From CALLPQ01 sp964421675 (GTDB lineage Bacteria > Pseudomonadota > Alphaproteobacteria > Caulobacterales > Parvularculaceae), in assembly GCA_964421675.1 (NCBI GenBank), contig CAYQXV010000030.1:1-43562 (forward strand): a DNA stretch of 43,562 nt, written 5' to 3'. Positions 8,225 to 16,113 of the stretch are shown here, one piece after another; the stretch's first letter is position 1, and each line of letters opens with the position of its first letter. Under the pieces are notes generated by a model. The model saw only the letters and a program-made list of their open reading frames with translations. It was not told the origin of the DNA and searched no databases. The position numbers and the translations under genes were made by a program.

Positions 8225-10000
8225 CTATTCTGCGCCGCGCATTAATCGCTTAATCACCGGAGAGATGAGCAACATCACCACCGCAATTCCCATCGCGACA
8301 TAGGCAACATTTGTGTAGACGGTCGCATAGGTGGCCTTGGCCGCCGCAACATCGGTGAGTTGACCGCCCAATGTTTCCGCCCCCGTGCTCGCCGCAATAA
8401 CACCTGCGAGATAGTTGGACAGGCCGGAATATAAAAACCACGCCCCCATTGTCAGCCCAACCATGCGCGCGGGCGCAAGCTTGGTAACTGAGGACAGCCC
8501 CACGGGCGACACCAACAGCTCGCCCATGGTGTGGATCCAGTAAATCAGGAAGATAAATCCAACAGCCGTCAGGCCGGACGCACCGGACGCATTCATGCCC
8601 GCCACCAATGACAAGAAGCCAAGACCGGCCAGGAAAACACCAATGGCAAATTTTACGGGCGCCGATGGGTTTAATCGCCGCTTATCCAGCGCCAACCATA
8701 ACCACGCCAGAATTGGCGCGAACAGCACAATATATCCCGCATTCAATCCCTGGAAGACAGGGGTTGGCACATCCCAGCCAAACATTTCACGATCAACCAG
8801 GCGCGATGTGAACAATGTTAGCGACGAGCCTGCCTGCTCAAACAGGGCCCAAAACGGGATTTGGGCAACCACAAAATATGTTGCGGCCAGCATTTGGTTT
8901 CGCTCATCACCTTCCAGCTTCATCAGAGAGTACAGAATAAAGCCGATAAAGGTAATAATACCCAGCGATGCGAGAGCGCCGTTGCGGAGCGCCGTCATAT
9001 TGACCGATCCCAGATCAACGGTTGCGGTGTAAATCAATCCTATGGCAACCACCACAATGCCTACACCGGCGAGATAACACATGGTCTCAACGTTAAGCGG
9101 ACCAAAGACTTTTTCTTTTAGTTTTGCGGGGTCAGGTGGTTCAGCGGCCCCTTCAAGAAACTTTTGCCCCCACACAAATACGGCAAGTCCAGCCACCATG
9201 CCAATACCGGCTAATCCAAAGCCCCAATTCCATCCATATTTGATACCGATAATACCAATTGTTACCGACGACAGAAGTGAGCCAAGATTGATGCCCATAT
9301 AAAAGATTGAAAAACCAGAATCGCGCCGCACATCGCCAATACCGTAAAGCGCGCCAACAATTGTTGAAATATTGGCTTTCAAAAAGCCAACACCGGCAAT
9401 AATCAGCCCCAAGGCGAGATAGAGAATCCACACGAACATTTCTTGTTGTTCAATGCGCGTTTGATAATCAGCAACCGCAATCGTAGCAGGCAGGCCGACC
9501 TTTGCAGGTTCGCCCACCAGAAGCGTGCTGCCATCTTCGCTGAAACTAATTTTGGATTGTCCGCTGTCTGATACGATAATCTGGGGCGCATCACCGCCGC
9601 GCCCATCAAGCGTTACGATATAATCGGTTCCCTGATAGGTCAGATATTCCTTCGCACCTGCCCCCTCAAATGCCATGGTCGCATGGCCAAGAACCAGCAG
9701 GATTGCTCCATAGGTTACCGCCTTGCGTTGCCCAAGATATTTATCGGCAAGTGAACCGCCAATGATGGTCATCACATAAACGAGGGCGGTATAGACCCCA
9801 TACATGACCGAGGAGGTTTCATCGGAAAACAGAAAATGCTGGGTCAGATAGAGCACCAACAAGCCGCGCATTCCATAATAGGAAAACCGCTCCCACATCT
9901 CTGTAAAAAAGAGGACGAACAGCCCCCGCGGGTGACCGAAGATTGTTTTTCCTCCGGCTTGTGCGCCAACTGATGTCGACGTAGCGTTCTGTTCGACCAA
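8225..10000 (-). CDS. POT/PTR-family proton-coupled di-/tripeptide transporter (TTG start)
   Basis: This is a proton-dependent oligopeptide transporter of the inner membrane, about 591 aa with 12-14 hydrophobic segments. TM1 carries the POT signature FFTEMWERFSYYGMRGLLVLYL (the ExxERFxYY motif used for proton coupling). GSLADKYLGQRKAV is the MFS loop 2-3 motif, and GINLGSLLSS matches the PTR2 signature. Residues of about 125-195 form a large extra loop (TLDGRGGDAPQII...) between early TM helices, as in many alphaproteobacterial members. The start is placed at TTG 10000 because GGAGG (complement of 10006-10010) lies 5 bases upstream; the in-frame GTG at 10015 is upstream of that site. It is a single-gene unit, divergent from the HIT gene, and ends in a strong terminator. 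Confidence 0.93.
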   Translation of the reverse strand: MVEQNATSTSVGAQAGGKTIFGHPRGLFVLFFTEMWERFSYYGMRGLLVLYLTQHFLFSDETSSVMYGVYTALVYVMTIIGGSLADKYLGQRKAVTYGAILLVLGHATMAFEGAGAKEYLTYQGTDYIVTLDGRGGDAPQIIVSDSGQSKISFSEDGSTLLVGEPAKVGLPATIAVADYQTRIEQQEMFVWILYLALGLIIAGVGFLKANISTIVGALYGIGDVRRDSGFSIFYMGINLGSLLSSVTIGIIGIKYGWNWGFGLAGIGMVAGLAVFVWGQKFLEGAAEPPDPAKLKEKVFGPLNVETMCYLAGVGIVVVAIGLIYTATVDLGSVNMTALRNGALASLGIITFIGFILYSLMKLEGDERNQMLAATYFVVAQIPFWALFEQAGSSLTLFTSRLVDREMFGWDVPTPVFQGLNAGYIVLFAPILAWLWLALDKRRLNPSAPVKFAIGVFLAGLGFLSLVAGMNASGASGLTAVGFIFLIYWIHTMGELLVSPVGLSSVTKLAPARMVGLTMGAWFLYSGLSNYLAGVIAASTGAETLGGQLTDVAAAKATYATVYTNVAYVAMGIAVVMLLISPVIKRLMRGAE

Positions 10001-10187
10001 AATAACCTCCAACACTTATGAGACTGGATCGCTATTTACCGAACCAGATTATCGCCAGACCCTGATTTTTACGAAATCTCTTGTGGAAATCCAGTACTTT
10101 ATTCTCATGCTGGCACATTCGTGCAATCACACCTCCCTTAAGCGTGCACCGCTCCAACAGCTGCCCGACAAATGAAAGACCCAATCC

Positions 10188-10622
10188 ATGGCCAACTTTG
10201 TCCTAGACCCCAATATTGACGCCGATACCGTACCCATTGGTGAAATGGATTTATGCTCGGTTTTGTTGAAAACCGATGCCCGCTTTCCATGGGTCTTGCT
10301 GGTACCGCGACTGCCAAATCTGACCGAATTTCATGACATGTCGCGCGGCGAACGCGCACTTTGCATGGAAGAAATCGCACAAGTCAGCGAAGCGCTGGAA
10401 GGGGTTACCGGATGCGATAAGATCAATATGGCCGCCCTTGGCAATATCGTCTCACAACTGCATGTCCATATTATCGCGCGCTTTACAACCGATAGTGCAT
10501 GGCCCGGCCCGGTTTGGTCAGCAACCAGCGCGCCTGAGGATTATGAACCCGCCGCACAAAAGCGCCTATGCGAGCAAATTGCCCGGGCATTATCAATCCA
10601 GCCTCGGCAAAATGTTGTTTAG
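10188..10622 (+). CDS. HIT-domain protein (histidine-triad nucleotide hydrolase/transferase superfamily)
   Basis: This is a 144-aa cytoplasmic protein of the HIT superfamily. The histidine triad reads QLHVHIIAR at about residues 93-101 and is preceded by KINMAALGNIVS. The N-terminal half shows the typical PWVLLVPR strand, so both halves of the HIT fold are present. Relatives hydrolyse dinucleoside polyphosphates or nucleoside phosphoramidates; the exact substrate is not deducible. The W-rich C-terminus (AWPGPVWSATSAPEDYEP) is typical of alphaproteobacterial members with the 'DPAWPGPVWG' segment. Its stop codon overlaps that of the convergent methyltransferase by four bases. Confidence 0.93.
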   Translation: MANFVLDPNIDADTVPIGEMDLCSVLLKTDARFPWVLLVPRLPNLTEFHDMSRGERALCMEEIAQVSEALEGVTGCDKINMAALGNIVSQLHVHIIARFTTDSAWPGPVWSATSAPEDYEPAAQKRLCEQIARALSIQPRQNVV

Positions 10623-11356
10623 CGGCGAAAGCTGACAAGGACTTCAATATATTCGGCGCGAATCCCCGCATCAATATCGTCAATCTGAACCATCAGGGTG
10701 GGGGTACCCGCGCTTTCCTGAATGAAGCTTGCAATGTCATAGCCCCAATCCATAGTCACGAGGGAACCGTTCGGGTCGACCGGATTGCCGTGAAATTCCG
10801 CTTCGTGCAGATGGGTGATCGTACCATCGGCCTGAATTTCCGCGCGGCGACGGGTGCGCTTTGCTTTGCGAACAATGGGGACGGTAAAAATATGGGCCCC
10901 GCCGGGCTTTAGTACCCGCGCGACTTCTGAAAAAACCCGGCGCGGGCGAAACACATGTTCGAGCACGTCCTGGGTTATCACCAGATCAAAAGATTGATCG
11001 GGAAACGTCAACGCTTCAAGATTTTCGCACCGCTCACCGCGTTCGGGGTGCAAAGTGCCCGGCGTGATGTCGGGAAAATAATGGGAGTAAGAATAGTCTT
11101 TGCAGTCCTTGGCCAATCGCGCAGAAACACCGCGCATGGCGGGCGAGGATTCATGTACGGCCAGATCGCGGTAATTGGGGTAATATTGCTCAATCACCCG
11201 CATAAGGGCGCGCTCTCTCGGGATTGATTGACAGTTTGAGCAGAAAAAATGGTCCCGCAGCCAGGCAAATTGAGACTCAAACGTCACATCTTCCTCGCAT
11301 AAAGGGCAATGTCCCTTATGACGCAGAAATGGAGGCTTTTTAGTGGGTTTTGCCAT
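10619..11356 (-). CDS. Class I SAM-dependent methyltransferase with N-terminal zinc ribbon
   Basis: This is a 245-aa soluble protein. Near the N-terminus two CxxC pairs (HCPLCEED and FFCSNCQS, about residues 16-45) form a likely zinc ribbon. A Methyltransf_11-type Rossmann domain follows. Motif I looks unusual (LAVHESSPAMRG instead of a clear GxGxG), but FDLVITQDVLEHVFRPRRVFSEVARVLKPGG is a clear motif IV-VI block. This combination is common in methyltransferases near glycan or O-antigen genes. The neighbour beyond the scaffold gap is a polysaccharide pyruvyl transferase, which fits such a role, but the substrate is unknown. The start ATG at 11356 lies 66 bases from the gap. It is convergent with the HIT gene and overlaps its stop by 4 bases. 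Confidence 0.85.
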   Translation of the reverse strand: MAKPTKKPPFLRHKGHCPLCEEDVTFESQFAWLRDHFFCSNCQSIPRERALMRVIEQYYPNYRDLAVHESSPAMRGVSARLAKDCKDYSYSHYFPDITPGTLHPERGERCENLEALTFPDQSFDLVITQDVLEHVFRPRRVFSEVARVLKPGGAHIFTVPIVRKAKRTRRRAEIQADGTITHLHEAEFHGNPVDPNGSLVTMDWGYDIASFIQESAGTPTLMVQIDDIDAGIRAEYIEVLVSFRR

Positions 11357-11422
11357 CTGTCCTGTCAGTTCCTAACCGCCGAAATCACACTGACCCCCTT
11401 TACCGCCGTACCACCTTGCACT

Positions 11423-11522
11423 NNNNNNNNNNNNNNNNNNNNNNNNNNNNNNNNNNNNNNNNNNNNNNNNNNNNNNNNNNNNNNNNNNNNNNNNNNNNNN
11501 NNNNNNNNNNNNNNNNNNNNNN
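11423..11522. other. Assembly gap (100 N)
   Basis: Exactly 100 undetermined bases separate two contigs. The round number suggests a placeholder of unknown true length. The methyltransferase at 10619 and the pyruvyl transferase at 11591 therefore need not be true neighbours. Confidence 0.99.
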
Positions 11523-11590
11523 CAAGACCCTATCTATTCATGGTTGCGCCATAATAGTAACCCCATCATCAGGAAGGACCTGAAACCAAC

Positions 11591-12754
11591 GTGGCTTCGA
11601 CATCAAAGGCTCATATATCCAACCCAAAAGGGAAGCCTGAGCGCGAACGCTACGGGATTGTTTCCATTCTGCGCAATCTATCCCCCTCGCGCATGCCCAC
11701 ATTTGACGATTATTATAATGCCCTTGGCGCAAATAGCGGCAATCTATTGTTCACCAATGCTGTTTGGCGTCAGCTTGAAGGCGACAAGGTTCGATTAAAT
11801 TTCAAAGTCGACCCGGCCAAAGCCAATGACAAATATAGCGCGATCATTTTTCCAGCGGCCAACTGGATTCATACCGATGTCGATTTCACCCCCATTGCCC
11901 AAAGCGTTGAGCAACTGACTATTCCGGTGACCATTATTGGCCTTGGGGCCCAAGCCCCAGATTATACGAGCGAACAAACCGTGTCAGATGGCATGACCAA
12001 ATTCCTCAAAGCAATTTCTGAGCGCTCACATTCTCTTTCAGTACGCGGAGAATATTCCAAATCAGTCCTGAACGGGCTTGACATCGACAATGTAACCGTC
12101 ACCGGATGTCCATCGCTTTATTGCGACTTTAAACCCTTTAAAAAACCGGTGCGCCCATCGCTGGACCCTGCAAAAGTTTTGCTGCACGCAACCCGCTATG
12201 CAGCAAAACATCTAGCTGGTAAGGATCAGGCTAACGACACCAATCGCAAGCTATATAATTTTGCTTATACAAACAGGATGGATTTGCTGTATCAATCCGA
12301 ACTTGAAGAGATGAAAATCTTATCCGGATATCATCAGTGGATAGATTTATCGAAATCGGAAACATCTGATTTGCGCACCATCTATGGCGCACGCAGTGAT
12401 GATAATCTTCAAAATTTCATCACTCACCATGGCAAGCTCTACACCAATATTGGGAAATGGAGCCGCTCGCTGGATCAATATTCCTACGTCATTGGCACGC
12501 GCCTGCATGGCACCATTATGGCGCTTAATAGCGGGATACCGGCAACGCTCATCACCCATGATAGCCGAACGCAGGAGATGGCCGAGTTTGCGCGCATTCC
12601 GTTCATTAAGGCGAGCGACATGGATATCTCTGCAGCCGGGATTAAGCACGCTTTTGAGAGCGCAGACTTTGATGCTTATTATGCCCGGCGCGAAGAAAAC
12701 CGCGCCGTGTACAGAGAATTTTTGCTGAACAATAAAATAAACCCGTCATTTTAA
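11591..12754 (+). CDS. Polysaccharide pyruvyl transferase family protein
   Basis: This is a 387-aa protein resembling the polysaccharide pyruvyl transferase (WcaK/CsaB-like) family. That family transfers pyruvate ketals to surface-glycan sugars from phosphoenolpyruvate with a GT-B-like fold. The N-terminal part has DDYYNALGANSGNLLFTNAVW and the strand YSAIIFPAANWIH. The middle has VTIIGLGAQAP and SLSVRGEYSKSVL (the conserved 'sVRd..S...L' segment) with VTGCPSL. The C-terminal half has YVIGTRLHGTIMALNSGIPATLITHDSRTQEMAEF, matching the family's RLHG...G.P motif. The GTG at 11591 has an AGGAAGGA box some 13 bases upstream, rather far. Downstream is a hairpin that includes its stop codon. Upstream sequence ends at the scaffold gap only 68 bases away, so operon partners may be missing. 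Confidence 0.82.
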   Translation: MASTSKAHISNPKGKPERERYGIVSILRNLSPSRMPTFDDYYNALGANSGNLLFTNAVWRQLEGDKVRLNFKVDPAKANDKYSAIIFPAANWIHTDVDFTPIAQSVEQLTIPVTIIGLGAQAPDYTSEQTVSDGMTKFLKAISERSHSLSVRGEYSKSVLNGLDIDNVTVTGCPSLYCDFKPFKKPVRPSLDPAKVLLHATRYAAKHLAGKDQANDTNRKLYNFAYTNRMDLLYQSELEEMKILSGYHQWIDLSKSETSDLRTIYGARSDDNLQNFITHHGKLYTNIGKWSRSLDQYSYVIGTRLHGTIMALNSGIPATLITHDSRTQEMAEFARIPFIKASDMDISAAGIKHAFESADFDAYYARREENRAVYREFLLNNKINPSF

Positions 12755-12770
12755 GTAATGACGGGTTTAT
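12737..12770. terminator. Bidirectional terminator hairpin overlapping a stop codon
   Basis: A perfect 14-bp inverted repeat, ATAAACCCGTCATT / AATGACGGGTTTAT (12737-12750 and 12757-12770), has a 6-base loop containing the TAA stop of the pyruvyl transferase. The minus-strand tail TTTATTTTATTG makes it a plausible terminator for ctpA, which ends at 12814. The plus-strand tail is poor in T. Confidence 0.8.
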
Positions 12771-12813
12771 TAAGAATGCATCAAATGCAAACACCCAATA
12801 GCGGGTGCGGCCT

Positions 12814-14352
12814 TTAGCGCTCTATGGTTGCCGCTTGGGCGAGCGCTTGGCGATATTCGGTTGTATCCTCAAGAAACTCTAAAGCCTTTTCAAGCTGGCA
12901 GTCACGAATTTCGTCTTCTTCCACAGGTTCGCAAAGAAACGGCTCAACAATCGCTAATGTTTCGCCCTCATCGCCCTCCTGAACAGCCTCGCCCGCCTCT
13001 GCGTCAGGGGCGACTTCGGCTTGCACTTCAGGTTCCGCATCTGGCGTTGGCGCTGATTGCGCGCCTTCCGGTACATCAAGCGCGCCGGGAAGATCTGCCT
13101 CACTGCGCCGTTGTGCAACTTCTTCTTGTCCGGGATAAATAACCGGGAAATCAATATCTGGTGTTACCCCTTGCGCCTGAATGGAGCGCCCGGACGGCGT
13201 AAAATAGCGCGCCGTTGTTAAGCGCAGCGCACCCTGAAGCCCGTTCTGGATAGGAATAACTGTCTGCACACTGCCTTTACCGAAGCTTTTTGTGCCGAGC
13301 AAAAGACCGCGATTGCGATCCTGCAGCGCACCGGCAACGATTTCTGACGCTGATGCAGAGCCGCCATTAATCATTACAACAATAGGCTTGCCATCAAGCC
13401 GATCACCGGGTGTTCCCATTTCGCGCAATGTATCTTTAGATCGGCGCCCGCGGGTCGAAACAATCTCGCCCCCATCAAGGAATAAATCACTGATCGCAAC
13501 GGCCTGATCAAGCAAACCGCCAGGATTTGAGCGAACATCAAGCACAAGGCCTTTCATGCCGCCGGGAATCTCTTCGTTCAACTCGTCAATCGCCTCGCGA
13601 GTTGATTTTGCCGCCTGCTGCGAGAATGTCCGAACACGGATATAGCCAAAGTCTCCCTTGGCTTCTGCCAGCACCGGATTAACGCGGACAATATCGCGCA
13701 CCAAAGGCACTTCAAAAGTTTCGCCCTCGCGGTCACGCAAAATTGTCAGCGTCACTTTCGTACCGCGCTCGCCTTTCATTAACGCAATCGCATCGTCAAT
13801 TGTTTTGCCTTGCACAGGCTCGCCATCAATCTCAACAATCAAGTCATTGTTTTGTAGGCCCGCACGCGCTGCAGGCGTGTCATCAATCGGGGCAACGATC
13901 AGAACATATCCTTTGTCTTCACCCTCATTGGGCATAACAACCTGGATCCCAAGACCGGCAAAGCTGCCTTGGGTTTGCTCTTGCATTGTTTTGTAATCAT
14001 CTGCGGTCAGATAGCTGGAATGGGGATCGAGTGTTGAGATCATGCCGTCAACGGCGCCCTTGATCAGCTCTTTATCCTCTGGCGGCGTGACGTAATTTTG
14101 ATGAACCTCTTCGTAAATCCGCCCAAACAAATTGATATTGGTAAAATATTCAGCAGAGAATTTTGGTCGCGCATAGGCTGAACTCAGCATGGTGCCGGTG
14201 ATCAGCGCCGCGCCCATTAACAGGCCGGTTTGTCCCGGCGTAAATGACAGGCGGCGGCGCTCGCGTTTTGCGCTACGATTAGCCTTCGGGTCAGCAGCGC
14301 GATGCATTTGTCCAGTTTCGCGTCGTGATCTGTCAGTTTTAGGGTTCGTCAT
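12814..14352 (-). CDS. ctpA: S41-family C-terminal processing peptidase
   Basis: This is a periplasmic serine protease that trims C-termini of envelope proteins and, in relatives, controls peptidoglycan hydrolases. Its 512 residues comprise a 40-residue basic cytoplasmic tail, one signal-anchor helix (about 41-60, GQTGLLMGAALITGTMLSSA) and a PDZ domain (about 125-215: GLGIQVV...AARAGLQNNDLIVEIDG). The S41 core follows, with LDVRSNPGGLL, NGGSASASEIVAGALQD (nucleophile Ser336, at the SEI step) and KSFGKGSVQ (Lys359 as general base). The C-terminal region of about 420-490 is Glu/Ala/Pro-rich and probably disordered. It lies downstream of the EnvC-like gene (170 bases between), the normal alphaproteobacterial pairing. 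The rppH gene that often follows is not here. Confidence 0.95.
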   Translation of the reverse strand: MTNPKTDRSRRETGQMHRAADPKANRSAKRERRRLSFTPGQTGLLMGAALITGTMLSSAYARPKFSAEYFTNINLFGRIYEEVHQNYVTPPEDKELIKGAVDGMISTLDPHSSYLTADDYKTMQEQTQGSFAGLGIQVVMPNEGEDKGYVLIVAPIDDTPAARAGLQNNDLIVEIDGEPVQGKTIDDAIALMKGERGTKVTLTILRDREGETFEVPLVRDIVRVNPVLAEAKGDFGYIRVRTFSQQAAKSTREAIDELNEEIPGGMKGLVLDVRSNPGGLLDQAVAISDLFLDGGEIVSTRGRRSKDTLREMGTPGDRLDGKPIVVMINGGSASASEIVAGALQDRNRGLLLGTKSFGKGSVQTVIPIQNGLQGALRLTTARYFTPSGRSIQAQGVTPDIDFPVIYPGQEEVAQRRSEADLPGALDVPEGAQSAPTPDAEPEVQAEVAPDAEAGEAVQEGDEGETLAIVEPFLCEPVEEDEIRDCQLEKALEFLEDTTEYRQALAQAATIER

Positions 14353-14522
14353 TCGATTCTCTCTTCACTATCAACCAGTCGACTCAAACGGACTATATAC
14401 CCCGTTCAGCGCGACTATAAGCGCTATTCTTGGCCGGCCAGCCTTTGGGCCCATTAGCCTACCGACAGCAGTGCACCTCGCTTGTGAACTGCAAAGCTTC
14501 GATCATGATCGTTAACGTGGCC

Positions 14523-16004
14523 TTAAAATGCCATCTCTTCAACCGTTTTTGCCGATAACCATTGCGACGGATTCACGGGTTCGCCGTTTTTGCGCACCTG
14601 AAGGTCCAAAAACCGCGCTTTTTCTGTCATTTCGGCCAGTGGTTCCCCCGCATTTACGATTTGCCCGGCATCGACAAGAAATTCGCCAATTCCGATCAAT
14701 AATATGTGAAATCCACCGCCAACATCCAACACAATCATATTGATGGGGCCATAGGGTTGGGCGAACACAACCCGCGCCTCATAGGGGGCGGTCACAATCG
14801 CCTGACTGCGCGATTCGATTCGGATCCCCTCCAGCCGGTCACCATCCTCGCCGGGCTGGCCATATCGGCCCACAATACGCCCAACAACGGGGGGACGCAG
14901 CGCGCCGCGCGCCGATGTGAATGAACGGGCCGGGCGAAACGCCTCGCCGGGGGCGGTTGGGGCAACGCTTGTGCGCGGGGCATTCGTTTCTGCCGTCAGA
15001 TCGGTCCCGCTGACCACCGCCGACCCATCAATAATTGCAATACCGGGTTGCCCTTCTCCTGCTGGGCCGGATGGATCAACGCCGGCGACCACATCATCGC
15101 CGCCACTCCCTGCAGGGCCGGCGGGTCCTGCAGGCGTTGGCACGCTGGGAGCACCGCGTACAGGTTTGATCCGCGGCGTTACCGCATGGGCCAATCGTTG
15201 CAAACGGTCGACCACCCCTTTTAGGGAGGTTGCTTGGGCTGCCAGCCGGGCGGTTTCTTTTTGCGCTGCTGCGGCAAGCCTTGCGGCAACATCGCGTTCG
15301 GTTTCTTTGCGGGCAAGCAATTCATTTAACACGCGCCGGCGGGCAACCAACGCATTGGCGGTGCGCTCATAATTGGCGCGCTGATCGGAAAGTCCGGTTC
15401 GGGCCAGCGTTAACTGTTCAACCAGAGCGCGCAACCGGTTGGCTTTTTCCGCCAAGGCAGGGGCGGCATCAGACAAGAGCGAGGCGGCGCGTGCGGCACG
15501 GTTTGCGTCTTCGGGCGAGACCAAAAGGGCGGGCGGGCGCGACAGTTCAAACGCCTGCAACGCAGCAAGCACCTCAGAAAGATTGCCCTCCTCCGCGCTC
15601 AACTGCTCAGCAAGCTCAGCTTCCTCAGCGCCCAACCGTTCAAGCTCACGCTCAATGCGCGCGGTTTCACGTTCCGATTCCTGAATCGCATTTGCGGTTT
15701 CAATCACGCGATAGCGCAGCGCCCGGATCTCTTCGCTTCGCTCCTCAGCTTCAAGACGCAATCGGGTTTCTTCGGCCTCAGTATCTTTCAAGCGCTGTTC
15801 AAGGTCGATCAATGAGGTTTCAGGTGTGGGCGCTGCAGGGTCTTCACCAGATTGCCCCGGCTCGCCGGGTTCACCGGCCTGCTGCACAAAGCTTTCCCCG
15901 TCTTCGACCAGACCAGTTTGCGCGCCCGCGCCCGTGCAAAAGGCACCAATGCCAAGTGCAAAGCAAAGGACAGGCAGCAAAGAATTTGGGTTGAACGGTT
16001 TCAC
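14523..16004 (-). CDS. EnvC-like M23/LytM-domain factor (murein hydrolase activator)
   Basis: This is a 493-aa exported coiled-coil protein. A signal peptide (about 8-28, LLPVLCFALGIGAFCTGAGAQ) is followed by a long heptad-rich coiled coil (about 60-275). Next comes a Gly/Pro/Ala-rich linker (about 285-345: PSVPTPAGPAGPAGSGGDD). The C-terminal LytM domain reads VVGRIVGRYGQ...GIRIESRSQAIVTAPYEA...LDLQVRKNGEPVNPSQWL. The LytM metal ligands (HxxxD and HxH) are absent: the expected H positions read 'IESRS' and 'LLIGIGE'. As in E. coli EnvC, it should therefore activate amidases rather than cut peptidoglycan itself. It is adjacent to ctpA in the same orientation. Regulation of cell separation is inferred from family and context. 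Confidence 0.88.
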   Translation of the reverse strand: MKPFNPNSLLPVLCFALGIGAFCTGAGAQTGLVEDGESFVQQAGEPGEPGQSGEDPAAPTPETSLIDLEQRLKDTEAEETRLRLEAEERSEEIRALRYRVIETANAIQESERETARIERELERLGAEEAELAEQLSAEEGNLSEVLAALQAFELSRPPALLVSPEDANRAARAASLLSDAAPALAEKANRLRALVEQLTLARTGLSDQRANYERTANALVARRRVLNELLARKETERDVAARLAAAAQKETARLAAQATSLKGVVDRLQRLAHAVTPRIKPVRGAPSVPTPAGPAGPAGSGGDDVVAGVDPSGPAGEGQPGIAIIDGSAVVSGTDLTAETNAPRTSVAPTAPGEAFRPARSFTSARGALRPPVVGRIVGRYGQPGEDGDRLEGIRIESRSQAIVTAPYEARVVFAQPYGPINMIVLDVGGGFHILLIGIGEFLVDAGQIVNAGEPLAEMTEKARFLDLQVRKNGEPVNPSQWLSAKTVEEMAF

Positions 16005-16113
16005 AATAGTGCGCCAGCATACGCGTTAAACATCATCATAGACCCCTGTGATACCGGGTGCGCGGGGCAAAGCGCAAGCATCGAGTTTAATCGCCACTAT
16101 ATTAAGCAGTGTT

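Noticed and set aside
14502..14513. Palindrome CGATCATGATCG between ctpA and the EnvC-like gene
   Set aside because: It is a single short palindrome with no second copy or promoter context, so it gives too little support for an operator.
15105..15150. Gly/Ala/Pro-rich repeat in the EnvC-like gene as a possible tandem repeat element
   Set aside because: It is explained as a flexible protein linker with no exact DNA repeat unit.
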